Both the position numbers and the translations under genes were made by a program. 64,000 nucleotides of DNA from Brachyhypopomus gauderio (taxonomy: Eukaryota; Chordata; Actinopteri; Gymnotiformes; Hypopomidae): assembly GCF_052324685.1 (NCBI RefSeq), contig NC_135212.1:46003712-46067711 (forward strand). The letters run 5' to 3'. How positions within the stretch are numbered: the first letter of the stretch is position 1; every line of letters begins with the position of its first letter. The notes below the pieces were generated by a model. That model did not search any database. It was not told the DNA's origin and saw only the letters and a program-made list of their open reading frames with translations. Of the stretch, positions 1 through 25,343 are shown one piece after another.

Positions 1-219
1 AAGTTATTTAGATATTAAGTATTTATAGTATTTGCGTCCGTTGTATGTATCGAGGTTGCCTTCTGTTATTTAGAGATAATAATAATTGTGCTGGTTGATG
101 TTGTACCCTTGAATTGTACAGAAATGCCCACAGTACATGTTGACTCGTACTGGTGTGACTCGCCTCACTTACACTCGTAGTGGCATCACACTGACACGAG
201 ATGTTCCCTGTCCAAGCAG

Positions 220-1316
220 GTATCAGACAGCGACAGTGATGGGGAGATCACAGGGACCAGACGGCCGAACCCGCCTCCGAAACGACGGTGTGTTGTTGAT
301 CCATCATCCATCACAGCCGTACCTATTTACTCTAGTAAGGTACAGTACTTTTTATTTTATAGTGGTTATACGTTGGCACCAAATAACGTCTCAGTCCTCC
401 AGGTCTTTGATATCCTGAACACCTCGGTGGATTTCCTTTGTAACTTTCTTTTCATTTTGGTGACCTCTGTGCTGGGAATTGGTGTAGTTGTTTTCTTTGT
501 CTATATGAACTGCATTTTTAGTAGTAAGTTAATATTGCTTGATGGTATTTGTTATGCGAAGTGACTGGCTTTATCTGAGGCACACTGGTATTGGCTTGGC
601 TCCCTTGCTTGAAAGTAAACGATCGGGCAATCACGGTCGCTGTTAGGAACATGTAATGGATATTGCCATTTTATTTCAGGTAAACCGCTGTCTAAAATTG
701 AAGCCAGTAGCCTTCAGGCAAGTGGGCGTAACAGGTATACCTCAACAGCTAATTTATCAGCACTTTCTTCATTTGAACACATCTTACACTTCATGTAATG
801 CACTTTACATGAAAATAATATCACAGAGTAGTTTGGACCCTTCACAAGACATTACACTTTTCATGTGACTCAGGTTAAGTAATTATTCCATTTGAATATA
901 GTTGTGCATGCATGAAAAACCCTCCTCTTCTATGTATGGTTTATTCTACAGAAGGAGATGAAGAGGAAGTCCCACTGTGGTCTTCGACTCCGCCCAAAAG
1001 TAAGACGGAGCCAATGACTGTTACTTTGAGCGACTCGGAGGAGGAGCCAGAACAAAAACAACCTCAGTGAGTTTCAGTAAAAATAAGTGATAACCAGTCT
1101 ACAAGCACAAAATTAATAAAGTAATAAAGGGTGTTTTACTGAAGGAAGGGCTAAACACACTGGTCTTTTTCTTAGAGAGGACATCAAATCCCCCTCTCCA
1201 CCCCCACCTCCTTGTAATCCAGCTTTCACACAAACACACCGGGCAAAAAAAAAAATAAGGTAAGTGAAAGTTGTGAACGTAGTAATTTAACTTAAAATGT
1301 ACAACAAAATAATTAT

Positions 1317-1356
<40 letters not shown>

Positions 1357-2888
1357 ATTAATTATTTATTTGTCAGTCAATGCTAAAATCCTAAATATGG
1401 CAGAGGAGAAAAAATGTACTTCTAAATATGCAAGTCACCAGCCAAAACCATCTTAAATAATTTTGTATACTAGATAAGCAAAAAAAATTGCTACTATACA
1501 GTATGATTTAGTTTACCAATACAGAAGTTAGTCTGCCGAACAGAAACGTTCCTAGCCTTTTTCTTTTAACAAAAAAAAGAAAGAAATTCTGTTTTTTCCA
1601 TCAGAGAGATCAACAAAAAGCTGAATGCAATTGGTTCTCTCATGTGTCCGTCACCTGAAAGACCAGAAGATATTCCGCAGTATAGTGACCACTCCTCCTC
1701 CACAAGTGACTATGATGATGATGACGACATTATTATAATTTCCTCTAAAGATAAAAACAAAAAGCCTCTGGCCAAACCCAGAGAAAAGGTCCGAAAAATT
1801 TCACTGAAATTTCGCTGGCGAACAGATGTGTACAAAATCCCAGTGCTTTCGGTAAGGTAGACATTCCTTTTATGTTGACACTCTAAATTCAGTCCCTGTA
1901 GGCAGCACATGACATAATGACACATGAGATTTGCATAGACATAGAATTTTGCTATCTCGTGTCATCAGAAAATGGACAAATATATCTGTATTATTCTAGA
2001 TGGTGTTTTGAGGTCAGTTTTATTGTAAACATCTACTAGAACTGCTGAAGAGGATAGAAACTGGTGTATAAAACATATCTGTGCTAAATTCAGGAGGAGA
2101 AATGGAAGTTGTAACACAGACATTTTAATGTCTTTTTAAAAATATTTTTGCAGACAGATCCTTTGATTAAGGCCGTGGATCAATTATCTATCAAACTTAA
2201 AGTCCCCTCCTCTCAAATAATGTTACTCCGCAAAGACACAGAGCTTCCTCTACACTCCACGGCAATAGAGTTAAATCTGGGCATTGCTGACATCATAGGT
2301 AAGTGGGGTCGGAAATGAAGAATCTTTATTGTATCTGATATTAGGATTCATCATTATTATTATGGACAGTGCTTGAACACAGTGGATACCTGCGTTGCAG
2401 TCCATTAAACCCTTGGAATGTTTTACCTCTTCTCTCCTTATTGTTTGTGCTGTATCTTCTGTATCTAGACTGTGTTGTGATAACGGAGGACAAGGATGAG
2501 GAAAGCAAGGGCGGTGATGTCATCACCGTGCGACTCCAAGGCAAAGACAAAGGATCTGCACAGGAATATGCCTTACATAAGGTTCGCATAAGGTTTACAT
2601 TTGTCTTCATTTGTTTTAGTACAAGATTATCTCTGGGGCATTCTGTTGTCCTCTTTAGTTTAAATACTAAAGATGTACATCGATCCTTGTATTTATTCAT
2701 TCTTATTCAAGTCCTTCTTTCCACAGGACGCTCCTCTGGGTTCTGTCCTGTCTCAGTATACGTCCAGTCTCCCAGTCACCGCTAAACGAAAGGTTGTTTT
2801 TCTATTTGATGGCTCAAAAGTGTCACATGTTCAGACTCCATCACAGCTGGATATGGAAGATGGTGATGTCATTGAGGTCTGGACCTGA
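220..2888 (+). CDS. nfatc2ip: NFATC2-interacting protein (NIP45), 3' part, 8 exons
   Basis: Exons read at 220-339, 680-734, 952-1066, 1176-1259, 1605-1851, 2154-2298, 2469-2581 and 2727-2888 (stop TGA). They join in frame and give 346 residues; the start codon and N-terminus are not recognised and may lie before the window. The family is a nuclear SUMO-like-domain protein that binds NFAT and UBC9 and promotes cytokine transcription in T cells. Visible parts: an acidic and basic linker with VPIYSSK (human VPVYSGK), EGDEEE, an aspartate run, then SUMO-like domain 1 (DPLIKAVDQL to NLGIADII) and SUMO-like domain 2 (DVITVRLQGKDK to DGDVIEVWT). The C-terminal DGDVIEVWT closely matches human SGDLIEVWG. 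The donor after 2581 (gttcgc) is weak, but the next acceptor keeps frame. Its downstream neighbour spns1 is also its neighbour in human. Confidence 0.93.
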
Positions 2889-3006
2889 CATCTGTAAATA
2901 ACAGCTATTTTGTACAATTCAATACCCAAGAATGGAGAGGTTTTATAGATTTGAAGGCATGTATGTAGTACGCCAGTTTTCACTTTTATTTTGAATTTAT
3001 TTGAAT

Positions 3007-3012
3007 AATAAA
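3007..3012 (+). other. nfatc2ip: poly(A) signal of nfatc2ip
   Basis: AATAAA lies 119 bases past the nfatc2ip stop codon, followed by an A-run and a T-rich stretch. It is the first canonical signal after the stop, so it is the likely 3' end. Confidence 0.7.
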
Positions 3013-3899
3013 AAAAACTTTTTCATTCAAAGCATGTGTATGTTTGCATAGGAATTTGCAATTTCTTGAAAAAATTTGATTATATCCATAGATTATATCC
3101 ATCAGAGTTCACAAATATCAATGTGAATTTATTAAGCCGTCAAGTGTTCCGTACCTGGTGTCAGGAAAGAGTCATAAAATGTATTAAAGGAGACAGCTAT
3201 TTAAATACAGAAGATGTGTTGTAAAACAGCTGGTTAATACAGATATATAGTATTACTGGGTAAGGAGGTACAGTAGAGACAGTTAGGATGTGTGGGCAGG
3301 GAAAAGTACATGATAAGCAGGGATACAGGCGTAAAAGACATTCTAGCTGAGGGACAGACATAATAGAATTATCAGAATGTTCAAATTAAGGGTCACAAAC
3401 AGTACAATCATAAATCCCCTTACATTTAGTAAAGCTAGACTTAGATTAGCATAGAGATCAGTGCTAAACAGTTAGTGTTGAAAGCTTTACCAAATTGTGA
3501 TTAACTCAATTGGTCAACGCGTGATTAAGTGATTTGTCCTCGTCACGCTGCTGTCAACAACTCTAAAAGAAATTGCGATTTGCACCCTCCTGTCCAATAT
3601 TGATTACAATGTCTTAAAATGAGATTCATCTTTATTTTAGTTTTATTTTATGCCAGTTTCCAGACCTAGATTAAGCCTAAACCTAGTAAAAAAAAGGATT
3701 ACACTTTTGCACTGCATATAATATGCGACGCTTAATCCCTGCTCGAGGAAGTATTAGGAACAGTTTTTTTTTGTCGTTTTGTTTTGCTCCGACCGCTATT
3801 CTGAAGTGCTGTTCTTTGCATCATGCGCTTCTACTGCGTCGTGTTTTTTGGCTCATCATTGCTGATAACACCAACATGGCGCTTTTCACGTGGTGGTCA
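3013..3899. other. intergenic, nfatc2ip to spns1
   Basis: AT-rich sequence without a recognisable exon, RNA gene or mobile element. The short open frames here have no family resemblance. GC content rises sharply after about 3720, leading into the spns1 promoter. Confidence 0.5.
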
Positions 3900-4030
3900 T
3901 GCTTCATTGGATATTATTGGCCAGTCCTGCGGGGGTGACGGGGTGAAGGAGGTGGGGCGAGGGGTGAAGGGGGAGGGGCGAGGGGGGAGGGGGCGGTTGT
4001 GATCATGTGAAACAGAAACGGAAGTTCAAC
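3900..4030 (+). promoter_or_regulatory. spns1: G-rich promoter region of spns1
   Basis: Purine-rich GC-box-like block (many GGGGCGAGG and GGGGGAGGGG runs at about 3928-3996) directly upstream of the inferred non-coding first exon. There is no TATA box. The G-runs could form quadruplexes on the plus strand. The transcription start is inferred, not seen. Confidence 0.5.
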
Positions 4031-4265
4031 ATGGCCGCGACGTAGTACGGTTAAAGACCAACTGACGAGGGACTGAAAGAGATTTGAAAACGGACAACCG
4101 GTTTATTAGGTTACCATTCTTCATTCTAAAATGTTCGGGCGTCATCGAGACTAATATTTGAGACGTTTGGGCAAACTGCCGTGGTCCGCTCGGTTTAACG
4201 TCCCCGTCCAAGTGAACTGAGAGAACGCGTCCACAATTTTCGCTGTTGCCTTCACCCAACTACAG
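4020..4265 (+). other. spns1: non-coding first exon of spns1 (inferred) with a 4-codon uORF
   Basis: The stretch ends in a good donor (ACAG|gtaaac after 4265), and the next acceptor that fits is before 5466, eight bases upstream of the spns1 ATG. It holds a minute open frame, ATGGCCGCGACGTAG at 4031-4045, in a fair Kozak context (caacATGG). The 5' edge is a guess. Confidence 0.45.
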
Positions 4266-5473
4266 GTAAACAAAAGGGGATCTAGGTGCTGCAATCCTCC
4301 CTCACAGCTAATGGTCATCAAATTAAATATTGAACTAAATGGTAATTACATGGTGATTTTAATTAGATGGGGTTTTCAGCTAACATAGTCGTGTAAACAT
4401 TGTTTCTTCAGAGTAACCGCCTCTTTGATATTATAATGTGTTGCTTTTTGCTGTCGTGGATCTCAACACAGTTGCATGGCGCTGGTGGACTAAGTAGATC
4501 TAGTCATGCCCAGGGTCCAGTCTGGCAGGAGACTTTGTGCTGTCCGTTTGTGGCTCAGTACAATTAAAAAAGTATTGTATACTTTTATATATAATATATA
4601 CTGTAATTCCGTGTCTAATTTAACGAGGGTTTGTTGTCTTCATCATATTAGTGTCACTACAAAGGTCTCCCCCTTCCCCACCCCCACAGCTGTTGGTCAA
4701 CCCTAAGGATATGAACCAGGCCTCATCAGCAGAAATACACGCAACTCTTTAGGATTTGAACTGACAAGGGTGTCCCACCTATAAGAAGGAAAACCCATAA
4801 TTATAAATTCTAAATAAATATGTGATGTGCACTGCCTCTGAAACTGTAGCATATATCCTATGTACTCCATAGGTTATCATTAACAATTCAGTCATTTTGT
4901 TTCAAGACCTTAATGTAGGCTGAACACAAACATCAGAATAAATAGTGAAAAGTGTGAAATATTTTGTGCCACATGATCATAACATTTTTATATTAAGATA
5001 ATAACATAAACCTTGTAAACACTAAAAGACTCATTCAGTTCTCAAAAATATTCACATGCATATTATATTACATGTTTTTTTTATCCTTATTTGCTTTTGT
5101 ACAAATGTATATACACATTCCACCACTGATTACACACACTTTAATTACACACTTACACTTTAATCAATCTTCATAACTGCTTCGCTAGCAAAACACTGCA
5201 ACCCATTTTAGCTTCACTGCTTTTGCTTGCATGACCTGTTTTTTGAAATGCTTGCACACTTGCTGTAAAGGAACACTTATATTAAATCACACATACTGCG
5301 TAGAAACTGACGGCTAGACACTTGTAATTATTATTAACCCGTGCATTTTATTTTGATTTGTTCTTTTAAATTTTACTATGTTAAAATGTTCTTTTACTCA
5401 CAGCCCTTTAGGTACTGAAGGTGATATCTTGTATATTGATATTCTGCTCTGTTTGTTTCACACAGCAACAGTG

Positions 5474-11960
<6,487 letters not shown>

Positions 11961-13108
11961 GGAGATGGGAGCTTCTCACTCATTGGCTGAGGCAAAAGGA
12001 CACGGTTCATCTTAAAGCCAACTGTGGAGTAGTATACTAACTGGACTGTCCCCCTTTCAGGGTTTTTTTATTTATTATACTTGTAATCTTTATGTTCACA
12101 GTTGTGTTTTTGAGCTTTACTAACAGGAAGTTTGAAATGTCACTTTATGACATGCTGTTCCAGACATCCTTCACATTGAATTTCATTCGGCGTCCCGCTG
12201 AGAGGGATTCAGCTTCCTGCTTGGGCTCAGCAGAAGGCTGAAGGGTTGTGGGGAAAGTGCATGCAGATGTTAACAGGACATCTGTACAACCAAAACATTT
12301 TTAAGAGTGTTTTTGTGATTTGATCAGCACATATAGTGCTTTAAATGCTATACCACAAGAAAATAATTTAAATGTATTTTTATTTTAATTAGAAGGGATT
12401 GCGATTGTGGGATAAAGTAGACTGGGCAGATTTGACTGTGCTCCCTGAGACGTACATATGAAGCTGTTGTGCTTTTAGCTGTGAAGCACTGCGTGTTCCA
12501 CCCTCTTCACTGGCTACGTTCATGCACACTGCTATTACAGTATTTCACATACTAATTCAGTCCACCTTGATTTGGTCAGTTTAGAAATGAAAGACGTGTA
12601 AGATGATAAAGTGCACAGAAAGCAAACACTAGTCCCTCCACTCCTAAAATATTTCATAGATGTGCTATGTTCCTGATTTATTAAAGTTCGCGCTACGTTT
12701 GTAATGGGGAATATTGATTAGTGGTGCACACCACTACCTGCTGGTATTTAGAATGTGCCTCTTAATGGTTTCCTATTTGCTCTTTTTAATGAAGAGACAT
12801 GGGGACAATTTTTAAGTTTGAGAAAATACTATGGTCATTAACCGTTTTCTATACATACAATTTTGCATCATTCGTGCGTTTGGTCTTTTCTGCTTCGGTT
12901 GGATTCCAGAGCTGTTTCCTTGGTAAAGACTGCAGCTCAATCATTGATGTATTTTCCTTTAATGAACAAATACTGTTAACATATTAAAATTCTTGGCTCA
13001 TACTGATTTATTCATTCACCTGGTTAAAACACCTCTCTGCTCTGAAATTTTTTTCACTTTTTTTTTTTTGTTAGTTTTTTTTTTTACTTTTTATATCCCA
13101 TTTCCCCA

Positions 13109-13149
<41 letters not shown>

Positions 13150-14986
13150 CACTCACTCAGGGAGAGTGATGTGATGTGATGACTTCAGTTGCTGTGGTTT
13201 CCTGTTTGTAGGTGGAAGCCTTTAGATTCGGTACATTTCTCACTGCGTTGCACATTAATCTTGCAAATGCCAAAAACCCATCTACTTCAGACTAGTGGTA
13301 TACACTATAAGGCAGATGATTTGGGCAGCTGCTTCTCTGTGAGTGTGAAGTGCATGAATGCAAGAAAATGGCATGAGCGTGGGTGGAGAGGAGGTGGTTT
13401 ATGACTAAACAGTAGCACAGCAGTATTGTTCCCAGCTCCTCAGAACCTGCCTGTTCAGAAATGCTCATTAGTTAAGTGTGTTGAGTATGATGAGAATGAG
13501 GAATTAGTACTTTTTCCGTACGCCTCCCCCCTCTTCCTCAGTACTCGGGGATTAATTTGTTTTTGGGAGAGTGAATCATTCGTTATTGATTCTGTTCTAG
13601 ATCACTTTGGTTCTTGTACCGAGGGAATCCAAAATGCGGTTCGTGTGATTCTAGTGATCAGTGTTCTTCATACATGTAGAATTAATAAAAAGATACAGCT
13701 TTCAGTATATTGTCCAGCCTTCACCCAGATCGTTTTGTTCTTAGATCAGAAAATGTGTATTGGTATTGGTGTTGATGCTTCATGTTGGATTGCGCCCTCT
13801 TTTAAATGTTGGCAAGTAAGAAAATGGCTTAATTAACGAATGTGAACAAAGGACAGAAGGAGCTTAAAAGATAAAAATACACAGTGCACAGAGGGTAAGA
13901 AAAGCAGTTGTCTCCAGATGCAGGAGACGGGTCAGATGAAAATAGAGAAACCACAGTGAGCGAGATCTGCTCGGAGACTGAAGGGGAAGGTTGACAACGA
14001 CATTTAGAGTGAACCTATGAGGAGAGGATGTGCAGGCACAGGAAAGATCAAAAAGCAAACGTTTAGCGAGGGGCGGCCTACACTGTAGTGCGCTCCATCT
14101 AAAGCACAGAGTTGGGCACTTAACGTCTGCGTTCGTGGGTTTAAGCCGTGCGAGTGGCCTGTCAAGATTGAAGTTCTTATAGGGGTGCAGGTGGAGAAGG
14201 ATAGTGAGATCACATACAGCGGATACGAGAGGGACGAGCTGTGTCAGTAAGCCAAGATGGCGAAATCTAGGGTGTGAAGTTGCTGTGAATTTGGTCCAGT
14301 GACGTGAAAGTGTGTGTGGACTGGTCTCCAGTTTGGTTCATGGTCCTGGCAGCTGGTGTTACTCTGCAGGTAAGCCTTTGTCCTTTCTAATTTACAATGT
14401 GTTCAAGAGCCAATATACAGTGTACAGTTTTGCTTAGGTCCTCCGACTAGGTTCTGTGGATAAACGGGTCATATTGTTCTGCCTTGTGACACTGGAGTTT
14501 TGGCTAGGGGAGCTGGATGGTTGTGTCTTGATCTCAGGCTTTGTGTACTCCCATCCCCCCCCACCTGGGCCTCGTTCCTCAAACGTTCCCCCCATGCTTT
14601 CTCTCTTGACCTTCCTCCATCTTCCCATAAACAGCCTTATTGGAGCTGTTGTGGGGTCTCAGATTTGTTTGTTTCTTTATTATGAATTGGTCAAGTGGTC
14701 TGAATCGTGCATCACAGATTGGTCTGTTCAGGAAACCTCATGTTCACACTTGCAAGAATTCCACTTGCCCCTGAATAGAAATGTGTTATTCTCCAACGTC
14801 AAATAAAGAACGATCAAGGTTTAGCACGTATTATTATTTTATTGTAATTCTCTCCTTTAGTTGCATTACTGAAAGGTAAATTCTCCATGTTGGTAAATCA
14901 GCCACTATGTCCCACGTTGGTGTGGCCGGCATTTCAAACACGCCATGCTGGAGGTCCTGGGCAGGGGGTGAATGTCTCCGCAGCTG
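11961..14986. other. spns1 3' flank and intergenic sequence
   Basis: The spns1 3' UTR must start here; ATTAAA near 12679 is a possible end. A CT microsatellite lies at about 13113-13146. Positions 13150-14810 show no recognised protein, but a canonical AATAAA at 14802-14807 has no assigned transcript. An AAGATGGCG word, like a YY1 site, occurs near 14253. No RNA gene is seen. Confidence 0.4.
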
Positions 14987-15495
14987 TAGGGAGTTATAGG
15001 GAGCTGAAGGGAGTTATAGGGAGCTGAAGGGAGTTATAGGGAGCTGAAGGGAGTTATAGGGAGCTGAAGGGAGTTATAGGGAGCTGAAGGGAGTTATAGG
15101 GAGCTGAAGGGAGTTATAGGGAGCTGTAGGGAGTTATAGGGAAATATCGGGAGCTGAAGGGAGTTATAGGGAGCTGAAGGGAGCTGAAGGGAGTTGTAGG
15201 GAGTTGTAGGGAGTTGTAGGGAGTTGTAGGGAGTTGTAGGGAGTTGTAGGGAGTTGTAGGGAGTTGTAGGGAGTTGTAGGGAGTTGTAGGGAGCTGTAGG
15301 GAGCTGTAGGGAGCTGTAGGGAGTTGTAGGGAGTTGTAGGGAGTTATAGGGAGCTGTAGGGAGTTATAGGGAAATATCGGGAGCTGAAGGGAGATATCGG
15401 GAGCTGAAGGGAGTTATAGGGAGCTGAAGGGAGTTGTAGGGAGCTGAAGGGAGTTGTAGGGAGCTGAAGGGAGATAAAGGGAGCTGAAGGGAGGC
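14987..15495. repeat. G-rich 10-bp minisatellite
   Basis: About 50 tandem copies of a 10-bp unit, GGGAGYTRWA, in alternating blocks: GTTATA/GCTGAA first, then GTTGTA, then mixed. A GGG run recurs every 10 bases throughout. It lies about 650 bases upstream of the lat start codon. Confidence 0.95.
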
Positions 15496-16143
15496 CTCAA
15501 CCAGCTCAGGCTCTCCTAACCTGCCTCGGTTTTTTTCTCTCCTTCTCATGTAACTGCAAAATACAGGAAATCCGTTTCCTGGCGCTAAATGTAACCACAC
15601 ACATACAAAACAGCACCAGAGGGTGTGAGTACAGGTTGAGGTTTTATGCAACACTGCTGAAGCCAAATGAAATTAACCAGATTGAGTATACATGGAAGTA
15701 CCATTAAAACCATCTTCCTTAAAAAAATTACTTAATTTCCAGCACTACATTAGCATGTTTTTACTACTTAAAATCATCATTAATGTCACTTAACAATTTG
15801 TGCAATAAATATGTTGATGTCCTTTGTAAAATGGTCAAAACTCGCAAATCAGTTTAGCTTTCACAGATATATTCAGAATTCAAAAAGAGAATTATTATTA
15901 CCTGAAAAACTATTGCAAAAGTATCCCCTTAGTTAAGAAGTGTGTAGAGAAGGTGTAGAATGATGAATTTCCATAATTGAATATCTACTGGGTCTAGTTA
16001 GTGATCACCTGATAAGGATTCACTCGGGATTAAATTTTTGAAACCATGTTGAATTTGGGGGTTAAAGCAAAATAGTAAAAATCGCATTTTCATCTGTTTG
16101 ACACAGCGTGTATCCCAATCTTGATGTAGCAGATATCTCCGGT

Positions 16144-22450
<6,307 letters not shown>

Positions 22451-22880
22451 TGTAAAGGAAGAGACAATGGCTGAATCACAACCATGAAGATTATATATAT
22501 GAAGGATTGCTTTTTTTAAAGCATACTTTACAATCAACTTGAGTTGGTGTAATGCGCTCATGCATTATGGACAATCATCATGAGTTCTATAAAAACATCT
22601 GTACTTTTTAATTAATTTTATTAACTATAATTTACTTCTTCAAAGTCCTATTCATAGGACATGCTGACAATTCCTGAGAATATTCCTTTTTACTTGATTG
22701 TTTTTCTGACTTAGGCTTTTTTTATTAAACGTTATAGAAAATATTTGAATTTTTATTTTTTTATATTACAATGAAACCAGTTATTGTTCACCGGTTGCTG
22801 TATATGAAACAGTATAAAGCTTTCTTGTTCTGCACCAGTTTGTTTTGAATATTGAATTAAATATGCAGCTGCCTTCTTTC
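22451..22880 (+). other. lat: lat 3' UTR (inferred)
   Basis: AT-rich sequence after the lat stop codon. ATTAAA at 22856-22861 is the best candidate signal. The atxn2l transcript approaches from the other side, leaving about 400 bases between the two gene ends. Confidence 0.45.
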
Positions 22881-23261
22881 AGAGTGTGTGCGCTTTATAC
22901 AGTTGGGCTTCTTCTACTAGTGAGAACATTATTATTACTGTATATTCAAGATATTTCTGACTACGAAGATTGATATACATACGTATTGAATCATGTGGCA
23001 CCTGATATGCCCGATATATAGTTTGTTGCCTACCGGTATGTATTTTATGTCCACATATTGCATCAGAATCAGTTTTGTCCAGCCTGCTGTCCAGGCATCT
23101 AGCACCTCTGAATAGACATTTAGCACAATGAGATCACATCTGTTAGGCAGCTACATTACTGATGTATGTTACTGCTACATGAACACTTGTTTTTGTTCTG
23201 AATGGCTTTTTAACACTAGATAAAGTCAAGATCCAGACACACGAACCCCAACTTGGAGAGT

Positions 23262-23679
23262 TTGAAATTTTATTTATTTTTTGTACATTTTATTATTTTT
23301 TTATTATTTAATAATTAAGGGTTTGAGGAAGAAGGGACGAGTCATACTGTCTTTATAAAAGGTCTCATTCAGCTCGAGCTCAGTTTCACTCTCACACTCA
23401 CTCTTTGTTTTAGACACACACACACTGTGCCCCATTCACACCGCTTCTTCAAACCAACCAAAACAAACAAACAAACAAAATAAAAAAAAAAAAAAACAGA
23501 CAGTCTTTCCAACAAATAAAGATAAAAACAAAATCAGAAGAATTCTGTTTCTGGAGTAAAAGTAGACAATGGGTCTTTGAAGTGTGTGTGTGTGTGGTCA
23601 TATATATGTGTGTGTGGAGAGGAACTCTCACTCCAGAAACAGGGCAGCTGGAGCCCGAGCTCGGACTGTGTGGCTTCGC
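23262..23679 (-). other. atxn2l: atxn2l 3' UTR with poly(A) signal
   Basis: On the minus strand, AATAAATAAA-type signals lie at about 23266-23276, roughly 400 bases past the atxn2l stop. The region also holds a GT-rich run at 23582-23612 and an A/T-rich stretch at 23476-23496. Confidence 0.5.
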
Positions 23680-24217
23680 TCAGTTTCCAGAGGGATGGAA
23701 GGACAGCTGCTGTGAGGGGTGTGGCTGCACCTGCATGGCTGAGGTCACCAAAACAAGCCGTCGTTATTGGTCAAGAACACGTCCGTCACCCCACCTCATC
23801 AGTGCTTCTTTTGGAACTCTCACTGTCATTCTTCCTGTAATGTTACTCAAGTAGTCGAGGACCTAGCAGGTCGTTTAACTATAGTAAGTATTTGCGCACG
23901 TCGTAGTTACTACATCATATAGCACGTTTAAGCGACTTTAAACAAAAAAGCCAAGTAACAGCTGCTGGAATGTGGAATGAGGTTGACACTGTGAAGGCAG
24001 CTCACCCTGGTGGTGCCCGATGTAGGTGTAATGTTGATGCGCTCCCTGCTGGGGTGGTGGAGGTCCGTGCGGGGGGTGCTGGGGCCCGGGACCTGACCCG
24101 GGGCCCTGCTGCGGGGGAGGCGGGGCGTGAAGCAGCATCATCTGTGGAGGGCCATGACCTCCGGAGGGGTGAGGACCCGAGAGAGCTCCTGAAACATGAG
24201 CCTACAGGGGAGGGTGG

Positions 24218-24286
<69 letters not shown>

Positions 24287-25308
24287 AGACAGAAAGAGCA
24301 TGTGAAAAGAGTATTAGCAAAGCAAAGTGGTTTGATACACACACGCTACATTAAATGACTGCATGTCTGTGAGAATTTTGTGAATGTGATGAATTCTTCT
24401 GCACGGAGTGAAACTGAGTGGGACGTGAAGAATGAAAGAGAGAAGCTAAAAGCACCCACCACCCCCATGGTGTCATGGTGTGGGAGTAAAACGTAGCTGC
24501 ACACTCATACACACGTCACACTCCACTTCCACAGGAGGGCGTGTGGTACCTGCGTGAGCGGCCCCAGGGACTGGTAGGGGTGGGGCAGCTGGTGGCCTGG
24601 CAGACTGTAGCTCTGGAGAGGGTAGGAGGCTTGGGGCGAGCTGTGGCCCGGGGGCAGGTTAGGGGGCGTTGGGGCTGACAGTGGACCTGAATGGTATAAA
24701 GTCTGAGGCTGTGGACCTGACTGCGCAGACTACAGAGAGAGAAGAGAGAGAGAGAGAGAAAACCAGAGTGAGCAAGTTAGACTATCTTTCAAACTACACA
24801 CCAATTTATACAAGACGCTGTGAGCCGGTAAGGTAGCAGGTGACGGTACCTGTCCCGGGCTGGGGGCAGGGTGCTGTGGGGGTGGCTGGCTCCCCGTGGG
24901 GGTGCTGGAGGGCTGTGGTGGGTGCAGAGAGGCTGAGGGATGGGAGAATGACTGTGGGGCTAGGAAGACAAGATCCAGTCAGGCATTTGGCAAATGTGTG
25001 TGCCATGAACAAACATATTTGTATATAATATATGTAAGTGATGGCCAGCAACGGTGTGGGACATACTGTACATGCCCTGCTGGGCTCCTGGAGGTCCTTC
25101 ACTCTGGCCCGGGTACTGAGGGCCAGGGGGCCCCAGTGTCTGAGGGTGACCTCCTGAACTCAACATCCGTGTCCCGCCCGGCAGCATGGAGTACACAGGC
25201 TGGGGGGGGGGGAGAGATGTGTTTTTATGACATGACAGTTATGGAAACAGTTAGATATTACTCTTTCTACTATTATAACAACAAAGGAGTTAGAACAGTT
25301 GCACAGTG

Positions 25309-25343
<35 letters not shown>

